Origin: Smittium mucronatum
Taxonomy: Eukaryota; Kickxellomycota; Harpellomycetes; Harpellales; Legeriomycetaceae
Direction: 5' to 3'
NCBI GenBank assembly: GCA_001953115.1
Contig: LSSL01000051.1
Span: 1 to 18,326 of the forward strand
Length of the DNA: 18,326 nucleotides
In this document: positions 1-10,318 of the stretch, piece after piece
How the letters are laid out: the number at the start of each line of letters is the position of its first letter
How positions within the stretch are numbered: position 1 is the stretch's first letter
Program-made: the position numbers and the translations under genes
The notes under the pieces: model-generated
Told to the model about the DNA's origin: nothing
Databases searched by the model: none
What the model saw: the letters and a program-made list of their open reading frames with translations, nothing else

Positions 1-144
1 TGTGTTTTTGAAAAAACTTATAAACTTGCGTATTTTTCTTACTTGAATTTTATTGGCTCTCTTTTAATACCTTAAAATCAACCGATTTGGACCGTGATTT
101 TTCCCACACGGTGTTCGGTGGAGTGCCGTTTTTTGTTATTTAGT

Positions 145-175
145 ACACTTGGTCTGGTATCTTAGTACCAAGTGT
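145..175. repeat. Perfect 9-bp inverted repeat (hairpin)
   Basis: ACACTTGGT (145-153) pairs perfectly with ACCAAGTGT (167-175) across a 13-base loop. A competing stem, TGGTA (155-159) with TACCA (166-170), uses part of the same right arm, so two alternative folds are possible. The surrounding 80-180 segment is richer in G and C than most intergenic DNA here. It might be a piece of a repeated element; no coding function is recognised. Confidence 0.5.
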
Positions 176-360
176 CCACTTTTGAGGTTTGATGTTTTGA
201 TGTTTACTTTTATGGTTTTAAAACATTCAAATTTTAAAAATATACTATAAAACTATAGGGAAAATACTATATACAGAATTTATTTTTAAACTCAATAAAA
301 ATGAACAAAAACACTATTAAAAAATTTAAAAAAAAGTTGAAAATTTTTGAAAAAATTTCC

Positions 361-430
361 TACCCAACTCCGCTCCGCCGCTCTAGCAGCTCCGTACCCA
401 CTGGGCATTGGTTCAAGGGGGCTGGTGATC
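361..430. other. GC-rich island in AT-rich flank
   Basis: About 70 bases are well over half G+C, against roughly a quarter for the surrounding intergenic DNA. On the minus strand an open frame with one TAG (432-430) runs across the island (624 to 292), reading ..PSGYGAARAAERSWVG.., but I do not recognise the protein. An inserted repeat or element end is the likeliest explanation; this is inference from composition only. Confidence 0.4.
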
Positions 431-470
431 TACCAATACTGATTCAAGGAGTCTGGTGATCTATTAATAC
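412..470 (+). repeat. Imperfect 31-bp tandem duplication
   Basis: Two units start at 412 and 443 with a period of 31. Each begins TTCAAGG and shares CTGGTGATCTA and AATAC; 24 of the first 28 columns agree by hand count. The period is not a multiple of three, so the duplication shifts the reading frame and is unlikely to be a protein repeat. Confidence 0.7.
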
Positions 471-762
471 CTTCCAGTATTGATATACTGGCAGCAAAAA
501 TTCCATCCAAAAATTTCGCTGTTTTCAGTTCAATTAAGCTGGGTATCCTTATCGAACCCCATGTTTGTAAACCAGTATATCGGTTTTTTCGTTTCCTTAA
601 AAAAATATTAGTCATAAGAAACATTTCATTAAAAGTTTTAAATATAAAATGATCCGAAAAGGATATTTATTATTATGGCGAACTTCATTGATAATTATCC
701 AATTTATTAAAACATCCAAAATAGTCTAAATAAATGAAAAGATGAAGTAGTTAAATGCTTAA

Positions 763-789
763 TTTATTTTGGCGACTAAGCCAAATAAA
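763..789 (-). promoter_or_regulatory. Stem-loop with AATAAA downstream of the kinesin stop
   Basis: The arms TTTATTTTGGC (763-773) and GCCAAATAAA (780-789) form a 10-bp stem with one bulged base around a 6-base loop. On the kinesin mRNA strand the distal arm contains AATAAA, about 90 nt after the TGA at 857. It could be the polyadenylation signal of the kinesin, but AATAAA is frequent in DNA this AT-rich, so the assignment is tentative. Confidence 0.35.
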
Positions 790-856
790 AATTGAAAACG
801 GGCTGAGGTCCTTTTTTTAATTATAGAAAGGTGCTGTTTTTAAAGATATTTCTAAT

Positions 857-3800
857 TCAGTCATTTAGTGCGTATTTCAACTCATCAATGGCGTAAACGC
901 AAATTAACATTTCCTTCTCATTGGGGGCCTGGAATAGAAAGGTATTATTTTGGGTGTAAACAGCGAATATCAGTTTTGACTAAACAAAGAAATAAAAAAA
1001 TATTTAATAATGAAAAGATTCAAAAAATAAATAGTTATTTACACTCTCTGATCCGTTTAGAGGAATTGTGTATTCGACCCTTGCAGATTCGATGAAAATA
1101 AAGTTTTCCAGCAGTTTCATTGATTTATCAGAGTAAATGAACAAATAAGGACTATTTAAATAAAAATGTACATTATTTAATTAGAGAAAGTTATAATAAA
1201 AGAAAAAGATGATTTACTTTTGAACAACAACGAATTTTGGTTTCCATTCATTCATTGGAGTTTCAGGAATTTTAAGATAGCCCGAATACTCAAAGACAAA
1301 TCTGTTATCAAATTTTACGCTTTCTAGATATTTAGCAATATAAACCTCATGAAGGCCTTGGGAACAAATATTCGGCGAATTTTCGGGTTCTTGGAAATTT
1401 AAATTAATATTGAGAACTTCTTTGGCTTTCTATGTACATAAATTAGATTAAATATTAGTGAAAATATACAAATCCTATTTATATTTTTTAATTTTGAAAT
1501 AAAAATCTTATCAATAGATACGATAAACAAAAGGTTTACTTTTCTTTCATCAGATATTTCGATCAGCCTACTAATAAATAAAACACTGGAGGGTACGGAA
1601 GATACTGGGCTTTTATAGAGGGAACTTATTGAAGATCTCTTTTGAATCCTGTTTCTAAATATATTTATTATTGTTTTGTAATAATTAACCTCCCTCTCCC
1701 ATTTTGCAACTGAGCTTAATTTGATATACTCTAAAATGATTTTTGGATTCCCGAAAGATGTTCGTTTCAATAGTTCTTGACCGCGAATATAAATGTTGTT
1801 ATAATCAAATTTCCACAAATCATATTCTAAATTCATTGTATCTTGGGATGGCCACATGATAAGTTTGTAAGAGTTATAATAAATAGAAAAATAGTCGTTC
1901 AATTCTAAAGGCTCAGGAATTGATTCATTTGGAAATCTGGGGGAAGAGGATTCTGGATGTAGGGCAATATTTCTTATAGAACTAATTGGGTCAACGGGAT
2001 TTTTATTTAAAACCGGGTATAATTTTGATATTTTAAAACTCGGGCTAGATGGGAAGAAAAGTGGATGGCTTCTACCAATTACCCTGAAAAACAATGGAAC
2101 ATCAAGAAAGAAGGATTTTGAAGAGTTCGTAATATTAACCTCGATTGTTATTAAGGTCTCAAAAACTTTACAATCGGTTGAAATAGATTCTTGGCCATTT
2201 TCAAAATGTTTAAAACTATCCCATACTCCAAAAAAGTTTATAAAAGTTCTATTATCAATTGAATTCACAAATTTGTTATTCTTAATTGCTTTCAAATCAT
2301 TTGATTTGGAAATCCTTTTAGCCATGTCTGTTTTTACAGCATTAGGCGCATTACTTTGATCCATTTTTGGTCCATTTAAATCGTATAATGAAGACTCAGA
2401 CTTATCTTTCTTAATATAGACGTTTTTTATATTAAGATCTAATTTTCGGCCAGAATTGTGGGTAATCGATATCTGTATCATTCTTTGCATACCTTGTCTT
2501 AATACGAAAAATTTGGACATTTTAGAATGGTTGAAATCCAAAATAACATCATTTTCCACGAAACCTCCGACTATATCTTTATACTTAGTGTATGTTTGAT
2601 TATTATCTGAATCAGTTGGGGAATTAGGTACACCTCCATCATAAGAAGGTGACTCGAACTCCTCCCCGAGATCAAGATTGGATATTCGGTTTTTGGAAGC
2701 GCAGCACGAAGCCAATATATCAGCATCAACAATTCTACTAAATCTACCACTATTAGAGCTTTTAAAACTGGTTTTCATAGATATTGAGGTTTTTTTTTTT
2801 GGAAGATTAGAAACCTCTGATTTTTTGATATTATGCAATTTTGCATGAAGGCGGGTGTTTAATTCAAGAGAAGATACGTCGGATTCGGAATGATGTTTAC
2901 CTTGATTCCAGTTAGTAGCAGGTAAAACAGGAACTTTACCCCAAGATCCGCTGTCATTTATTTCTAAAAAATTCGTGTATACAACCAACTCATGGCTTTT
3001 TGGAGTGAGCCATTGATCTTCATGTAATCGCTCACCAGTTTTCATAGACTGGTTAGGTTCTAAATTCGAAAATGAGTTATTTGGTTTCTTTAAATCGACA
3101 TCTGTGGAAAATTTAGTAACTTTCCCAAAAAGATCAAAGTAAATTGAACCTAGTTCGTCCAAAATAGAAGTGTCCGGGATAGAAACAAAATTGAATTTCT
3201 TATTTATATTAATACAATATTGTGAATCAGGGTTTTCATCTCTAGGAACGTCCAAATTAGGTAGGGGTTTGTTTGAATCTTTTATTGGTCTGCTGTTTAC
3301 ACGAGATTTATTCAAAAAAAGACTATTAGATTTTTTTTTCTTCTGATTTTCAAAAAGATCGGCTTTTGATACAATACTGCCACTGATGCTAAATCTGGAT
3401 TGGGAAAAACTAGGACCTGGACTAATATTTTCCAGCAATGAAGATTCTGGATAATTATATTTTTCATTGTTTAATAAGTAGGGCTGATTAAAAACATTAC
3501 TTTGGTAGCGTTTATTGGGTTTAATCCTATTTGAAGAGTATAGACTGTGAGAAAAAGTTTTATCATCTGAATTTTTTTGGCCATTATAAGAAGTTATATC
3601 ATCTACCCTATTATCATTCGAAGAAATATCGTTGTAATTAGAGCTAATGCAACTTTCACATTCTAACTTAGAATTACAACGACATTTGAAATCTTTAAAC
3701 TTTTTATTTGGAAAACGAGTTTGAAAATGTAGTTCGGAAGCATTTATATCTTCCGAAAATTTCATATTCTCGATGAATAATTCAATTTTTATTGAAAAAG

Positions 3801-6800
3801 AATCACAGATCATGGCTGTGCTGGTAGAATAATTATTAATTCGAGTCAGCTTTATAAAACCATTTAATACAATATCGTGTTGAATTAAATTGACCCAATC
3901 TACAACTTTTGTTGAAAATGGATACAAAAACGTTCTTTTCGGAGAGAAAATTTCATTTTTAGAAAATCGATGAGATGAATCATCTTCCAAAAAATATTTC
4001 CTGAACAATCCAAAGTATACTGGAATGTTAGCAGTCCCCAATAGAGAATAAACTATCTTGGGAACTGTAAAAAAAGATTTTGAATAGTCAAGGTGTTCTA
4101 AATATTTTCGGTGTTGAAATAGTGATTCAATGGATTTCATTCCATTCAATCTTTTGAAAAACTCATCTAAAGTCCAGCAATAGTATGAGAATCCTTTTGA
4201 TCGATCATATACTTTCACACCAATATCGTAATTATATTTACTAGAGATGGAGCGGTTGGCATTCAATTCCTTTGGATAAACATCTTGGTTGAACACTTCC
4301 TCTGGATCAATGCCGTTTACAAATAATCCAGTTGATTTGTAACTAATTGGGAATTGTTTGAAATCACTTTTGAAAATAAACAAACTATATTCTGCAGGCA
4401 GTGAGAATTTAGCAGCCAGTACATTAGCCGTTTTTATAGACTTAGAAAGAACAAGAATATCTCTTGCTAGTAACAGAAAATTTTTTCTGGCAAGAACGTT
4501 TCTATTATTTTGGATTACTCGAGAAACTAAATATTTTAGTCTTGACTGCTTTTTTACAGGTAAGATAGGGGTTTGATCAATACCCTCTATCTGAGAGGAT
4601 GAGATATGGTTGGGCATTATATTGGGTAAAAGGGGGTTAAATTTGGATTGATTCTTATAGAGAAAGTAAGAAGAATCAGCAAGATTTGGAGAAAAGACCA
4701 TTTTTCTATGATCAGATAAAAAACTGTAGTTGGGATTATCTTTTGAGTGATAATAATTATGATCTACATCCACATAAGCTCTATGATTACTACAATCCAC
4801 ATTTTTAAGAAATAGATTATTATGATTAAAATCAGAGTTCGAAAGATGGTAGGAATCATTAAAAGAAGATGGCTTCATGTTGTCAGTTTCACATTTTAGA
4901 CCAATGCCAGGGATTTGGGGGTTTTTATTAATTTGTGAATCGGATAAATTACCGAGCTGTGAAGATGTAAATTTCTGTAGGCTTAAAATTTCAGGATCAA
5001 AGTTTGATGCAAATTTTAAAATTATTGAATCTCCTATCGATATCCTAGATCCTACGTTTAGAGAAATCATCTTAGTAACAAGTGCATTATCTACTTTGAT
5101 CATCAAACTATCAATCAAAGGTTTCCCAGGGGGCAATAAAGCTATTTTGCTTCTCCCATCATTAAATATTTTAGTTAAAGACTGAGAGTAAGTTTTTTGA
5201 TCAGGGATATTGCCATTCAAATCTTTTTCGTTGAATATTTTAATTTCCATTTCAGAACTGGATTTTTTTGAATAAAAAATCGTAGATAACCCGGGATATA
5301 TATAATATACTAAAGAATCTGAATCAACGATTGAGGTGTTTAAAGGTTGGACCAAAATTCCTACAGAATTCCCAAATGAATCTTCTTTTAAAAAGTCGAT
5401 GCAATTATTAGATAATGATTCTGACATTTCTAAAGTGGATTCTTTGTCTCCAAATGACGAAAATTGTGAACATCTAGATTCCTGGAATTTTTTATTAAAT
5501 GAAACTTCATTCAGATCATTATTGGAATTTCTATAAATTTCAGAATGAGTTAATCTCCTAGAATTGTTGATGGTTCTAGAATCAATAAGAGTTTTTGTTT
5601 TTCTAAGCTTTTGTTCCCAAGGTATGGAGAATTCTTTAAGGAATTTTTCTGATTCAGTAATTTGATTTTTGATCTTTAGTATTTGGTCTGGTTCTGAGGA
5701 AGGGTTTTTTGATAAGCTTTGATTGGATGAATTAGAGTCAGATGAGAAATTAATGTTAGGGCTGTTAGATATCTTAAGCTGAGAGTCAATCTGAAGGTTA
5801 GGAATACTGGTGAAATTAGCAAAACTATTTGATATCTCAAGAGCTATAGGAGTTTCAGGGCGAGAAAGAGAATCGGGAAGATTCGGGGTGTACGTATGAG
5901 TGGTATTATTGAAAACGTTTTTAGATTCGGAAAATGAATCATTACAAGGTCCCATATTTTTATCCAAGATCGAAAAAGATTGAGTAATTTTTATACCTTG
6001 TGAAAGGTTGCGAAGTTGATCTTTTAACATCTTTATTTCGAGTTTAAGGCTGTTAACCAAAGAATCAGTTGATTCCTCATTAACAACGGCGATGTTTACA
6101 ATATGTTTAACCCTTTCGGCATAATTTAAAGTGCTTAAAGTCTCATTGTAATCCAAAGGGTTTACAGTAGCTATTAATGATGTCTTGGAATTTCCGCCAA
6201 GAGATTCTTTTAAAAGCCATGTTAGAACACTGTCTCTGTATGGAATATGAGTAGAGCTCTTTAACCTATTAATAGGGGATTTTCCTCTAAATTGAGGACT
6301 ATCTGAAGTTGGATTTAGTGAACGAGTAGGGGAGCTTGTATTGGTGGATGTCAATGAATTAGCTGCTAGAGCTGAAGTTACCTTAGATAGAGTAGTAAGG
6401 CTTTTATTAATACTAATACCTTCACGCATTCTGAGGTCAGTAGCACCAGTCATGTGTAGCTTTTCACTGCCGGCTAGATCTACCAACGATATATTTGAGA
6501 CGGTTTCTACTATGGAGTTTTTATCAGAGTTATAAATATTTTGGACTAGTTTGATAGAGAATACAGCATGAGAACGACTAGAAACACTGTTAATATTCGT
6601 AAAGGCTGTAATTCTTTTCTAAATAAAGAAAATTTCAAAATTTCAGAAAAAAATAAAAGAAAATCGTAATACTTAAATAGCCAATTCATGAATAAATTTT
6701 ACATCGTTTCCAGTGATTAAAACATCCATAATCTCACCAATCGAAGAAACAGCAGCCTTTGTTATATCCTCGATGTAGGGGCCAAAAGTGGGATGCTCGC

Positions 6801-7732
6801 GCACTTTGAGACTTCTTCTTTGATCGGTAGGAGATAATAGATCATAAACCTTTTCCGAATATATTTCATAGTAGGAAACTTCAACAGTGTAATTTTTTTT
6901 ACCAGAATTGGAGTCCTTAGGGAGGTTCTTTAAAAAATTGGGACCTTCAGAGTATAAACTGTTATCGAAATTCGAATCTGGAGAATTCCTATTCAGGTAA
7001 GAGAATAAATCATGGCATACCCTTGGAACTATACCCCAGTCGTCGAAATCATCAGAGGAATATTGCACATCAGCGGAAGATGTGCCATTAGTAATGCTAG
7101 AAGCTTCAAAGTCATCTTCTTGACTCAAAGAATTCGGAGAGGTTAAATCACCAAACATTGTGAAAGTCTTTCCGCTTCCACTTTGGCCGTATGCTAATAT
7201 GCAGATATTATAGCCCAAAAATGCATGATCTAACAAGGGTTTGGCAACAGAATTGTAGACATCGACTTGAGAATATTTGAAACTTGAGTTTGAAGTTTCG
7301 GAATCGAATGGCCAAAATATATTGTCAAATTTGTATATTTTAAAAGGGCTATTGAAAGGAAAATCTAAAGTATCGCTCTTAGGGTTTTTAAAGGAGTTTT
7401 GAGAATAAGATTGTGATTGAGGTTGAGAATATCTTCGATGAGATTTCATTACGTTTTTAGTAGATAAAAACAATCTATTTCCATCGGAAGGAGTTAGAAC
7501 TAATTTTTTCCTACCAATTTCTATTTTTTATATAAGAATTAAAGTTAAATTGATTTTTTATGATACAATTTTTCTTAAAATAAACAAAAGACAAAACTTT
7601 TGAATGCAAAACTCTAGAAATTCCGATTGTCAGATTAATAATGTTAATGAAATTACCAATGGAGCTCAAAGGCCGACATCTGACAGATACAGTTATATTG
7701 TTAAGTTCATTTTGCTTTGTGCTTGATACCAT
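857..7732 (-). CDS. Kinesin-3 motor protein, UNC-104/KIF1 type, six exons
   Basis: Plus-end microtubule motor that in this family carries membrane cargo (endosomes, vesicle precursors). Inferred exons: 7732-7657, 7520-6703, 6618-1540, 1429-1218, 1151-1043 and 979-857; all GT-AG, phases consistent, 2138 residues, TGA stop. The start is supported by an in-frame TAA three codons upstream. Motor domain: P-loop GQSGSGKT (137-144), switch I SSRSH (311-315), switch II DLAGSE (345-350), IPYRDSVLTWLLKE (from 423), neck to about 480, then a short coiled coil. Kinesin-3 hallmarks follow: ESEKFLKEFSIPWEQKLRKT (618-637), a degenerate FHA (about 718-836), the KIF1-type segment VKVYDRSKGF..WTLDEFFKRL (1099-1122), a DUF3694-like part with FFVLRQGMQRMIQI (1668-1681), and a C-terminal PH domain (from 2041) starting GYLKIPE and split over the last three exons. 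Longer than the usual 1600-1700 residues because of Ser/Asn-rich insertions. Family assignment is firm; exact splice sites are by inspection. Confidence 0.95.
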
Positions 7733-8054
7733 AATATATTAAAGGGTAAATAAAACAAATATGTACAGACACTTTTTTAATTCAGCTCGAATTGCAGAAT
7801 CTAATAATATAAAATTGTTTGGTAGTCCGTGAACATTAACAGTGATATTAAACAAATAATACAAACTAGTATACAATACACAAATAATAAATATATTCAG
7901 TACACATATGCTATGCATTATCAACTAAGGACCTTTAAACGCATTAAATGCTCCGTCCACTACAATTTGAGACCTTTGTTGAGAAAATATAGCCATTTTC
8001 CACATTTGTAGACTTCAACCAATAATGTGTACATGATAAGAGCGTCGATTATTA
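7733..8054. other. Upstream flank of the kinesin gene
   Basis: AT-rich DNA between the kinesin start and the plus-strand decayed unit. It should hold the kinesin promoter, but I see no element distinctive enough to call; TATA-like strings are too common here to be informative. Confidence 0.5.
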
Positions 8055-8180
8055 TTGGATATGCAAAATTTATGCATATATATCTTAGAAAGAGGCCACT
8101 TCAAGTTTAGATCTCAAGATTCCAAGGATTTTGCTCCAATTTCTCAGTTTGAAATCATTGATATTGATCATCGCAAAGTC

Positions 8181-8246
8181 GTAAATTTCGGCATTAATTG
8201 TAGCTCATTTACACTTACTAAGAAATTTAAAAGTATCTTATTTTAG
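8181..8246 (+). other. Candidate 66-nt intron within the decayed unit
   Basis: Starts GTAAAT, has TACTAAG (8216-8222) 24 nt before the end, and ends TTTTAG. The length falls in the 63-136 nt range of the introns in the two good genes. Removing it keeps the same frame and eliminates the only stop (TAG at 8244-8246) between the two flanking open segments. It suggests the segment was once a spliced gene. No transcript evidence is available. Confidence 0.45.
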
Positions 8247-8539
8247 AAAGGTACAATGTCATTATTAAAACGCAGAATGAGAAATCTAATTATACGGACT
8301 TATCCATTTCCAGCTACAAATCGCTACCTCCCTCCTATTTTTAATGATAATACTCCAGAAGATTCTAAATTTGCAAATTATTTAATAGTATATTAGTATT
8401 TTCAACTGAATGCTAAAATTGAATACAAAATGAAATCCATTGCATAGCCGTCCGCCCTAAAGAATCAATACATTAATTTTCAATTATTATTTGTGATAAA
8501 TGAGCCTATATAAAGCATTCTCATAAATATATGAAATTT

Positions 8540-8736
8540 TTCCACGAATGTGCTGATAATTTTTCAGTGTTTTAATTAATGGCTAGACAATTATAGGCCC
8601 AGAAATTGAAAACTTTATATTTAGTAATTTCCAAATTGAAAAATTGACTGTGTTAAAATTGAAAATGAGGTTATTTTTCAATCACAAGAGCAATTACTAA
8701 AAAAAAGATTGTGATAATTTCACAATTAAAAATGAA
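8540..8736 (+). repeat. Inverted dispersed repeat, copy 1
   Basis: Aligns without gaps to the reverse complement of 10122-10318. By hand count about 154 of 197 positions agree (78%), rising to about 82% in the last 145 bases. Position x here corresponds to 18858 minus x in the other copy. The conserved frame encodes GPEI..F.FS.FQIE.LTVL in both. Copy 1 has stops (for example TAA at 8698-8700) where copy 2 is open. Confidence 0.75.
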
Positions 8737-9501
8737 TGCAATCAAATAAGGTGTTATAAATTTTCGGGTTCCACAGAAAAGATACAAGTTTTTTCTTTTA
8801 AAATGTTTTTATTGGTGCCTGTACTTATGTTTTTTTTAGAAAAAATACAAATTCTATTTGTATGCGGAATGGTAATTAAATGCCGAAACCATAATAGATT
8901 AGGAAAAAGATATGTCTCGTAATTGAAAGGCTTAGATTATAATTCATGTGAAAATAGCTTCGAATATTGTTTCGAGTAATCCATACTACGGCTTCCTAGG
9001 TTAAGACTATAAAGATAGCGTCTGCTCTATCCGTGTCGACTTATCCTTATTATACTAAAAAAAACACTTTTACTGAAATGATTTTCATTTAGGTTTAACA
9101 CGCAATAATAAAAAAGGAATTAACTTATTAATAGACCTAAAACTTTTCTATATTTTTCCAGTATTAAATCCGTCTTTTATCTCTTTGTTTTACATTTTAA
9201 CATAAAACTTCTGTTATTTTGACCCATAAATTACCTTGGATATCATTTTTGATATAAATCCATTAATCTTTTCGTGATATGCTGTTATATCAATTACAGC
9301 TTTGCAATCAAAAATCGCTCCGTAGTTTATAAAAAGAATAAACTTCTCAATTTCTCTCCTACCTGATCTCAAAAAAAAAACTGCCTTTTAGTCCAAAAAT
9401 ATATATATTTTAATTGTATTTCCTTATATTCATGCTAAGTCCAGATTCACAATGATATAATTTTATTTATCAATATGAAAAATTAAATTTAAAAATGAGG
9501 A

Positions 9502-9841
9502 TTATTGTTTTCTTCTTCCGTACTTTATGGTGATTTGGCAATATAAATGACTTTGCAACAATTTTTGGTTGTTATTTTTATTTATTTTTAGAGGTTTTCT
9601 ATTGAAATTGTGGAGAAATTTACCCATTAATCCTGTAATATACATTATTATTCTTTTTACCGAAATAGAAGATTCTTTATTTACAGCTTTATCTAGAATA
9701 TCTTCATAGAGTTTTTTTTGGATATTTTAACATTCCTCATTTATTAAGATTAAGAATATTTATGAAGTTTGGATCCTGAGTTTCTATTTTTTTAATCTCT
9801 TTAAAAATATTCTTGATCTCTTTTTCTTTTATTAAACAAAC
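9502..9841 (-). pseudogene. Possible decayed frame, unidentified
   Basis: Two adjoining minus-strand open segments: 9841-9740 (34 codons, lysine- and isoleucine-rich, ..KEIKKIETQDPNFINILNLN) and, in the next frame, 9726-9502 (74 codons, ..LYEDILDKAVNKESSISVKR..). They would join with a single frameshift at a run of eight A residues. I recognise no family. At this base composition one or two open stretches of this length per 10 kb are expected by chance, so the call is weak. Confidence 0.2.
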
Positions 9842-10121
9842 CTACCTGCAGTTATATAGTTGGTTTTTATGTTCCATTTGGCTTACTTTTTAAATTATCC
9901 GATATCAAATAAATTTTAATGAAAACATGTTTTAACGTCTTGATACTACATTTTTTTGAGAATGTTTATTTTTCCGACCATTTTAATAACATTATATACA
10001 ATTGAATCTTTTTATATAAGTTATTATTTGACCTTATAATAAATAGGGATTACCAGAGTATTATATGGTAAGCTACTTGTTAAATAATATAGCATTACTG
10101 TTATATTTCTTGTTAGATGAG

Positions 10122-10318
10122 CTCGTTTTTAATTGTTAAATTGCCTCTATATTTTTTATAGTGATTGCTCTTCTGATTGAAAAATGAACACTTTTTTAAT
10201 TTTAACACGGTCAAATTTTCAATTTGGAAATAGCTAAATGTAAAACTATCTATTTCTGGACCTATAATTTTTGAATCCTCAATTGAATCTCTGGAGAATT
10301 TTAAGCGCATTTGAGGAA
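10122..10318 (-). repeat. Inverted dispersed repeat, copy 2 (partial pseudogene)
   Basis: Minus-strand copy of 8540-8736, ungapped. It keeps a continuous frame from a Met at 10310 (MRLKFSRDSIEDSKIIGPEI) through FQIENLTVLKLKKCSFF and NLTIKNE to a stop at 10113, 65 residues. An in-frame TAG lies just upstream of the shared FP.M motif, so this is a fragment, not a full gene. Similarity to copy 1 ends near the LTIKNE segment; a weaker resemblance may continue toward 9960. Confidence 0.75.

Larger units (their letters stand above)
8055..8990 (+). pseudogene. Decayed coding unit, possibly leucine-rich-repeat-like
   Basis: A run of plus-strand open segments interrupted by stops and one frame change. 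The first part (8055-8396) reads through if a 66-nt intron (8181-8246) is removed, giving ..FEIIDIDHRKVKGTMSLL.. and ..TYPFPATNRYLPPIFNDN... After a frame change the second part (from about 8588) gives IIGPEIENFIFSNFQIEKL and TVLKLK, a TAA at 8698-8700, then a further 73 open codons to the TAA at 8920-8922. The alternating hydrophobic pattern (F.FS.FQIE.LTVLKLK) resembles a leucine-rich-repeat protein such as an F-box/LRR type, but I cannot name a family. The reading frame is supported by an inverted second copy at 10122-10318 that preserves it. A live gene with more introns is possible but less likely given the number of stops. Confidence 0.5.

Noticed and set aside
868..1095. 75-codon plus-strand frame.
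   Set aside because: It is antisense to the last two kinesin exons, which encode the PH domain.
4358..5536. Open frames of 66-102 codons on the plus strand inside the kinesin gene (4358-4576, 4877-5185, 5336-5536), and a similar one at 6341-6535.
   Set aside because: They lie antisense to the long coding exon, and their sequence is explained by the kinesin codons; no independent domain is seen.
1399..6486. Treating the long minus-strand frame ending at 1399 as a complete protein.
   Set aside because: Its last 44 codons are intron and out-of-frame exon 4 sequence; splicing at 1539-1430 leads into exons that encode a recognisable PH domain, and its 5' end lies mid-motor domain.
8960..9060. 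Possible tRNA-like boxes (TTTCGAGTAATCC and neighbouring GC-richer sequence).
   Set aside because: No matching A box or cloverleaf with a 7-bp acceptor stem could be drawn.
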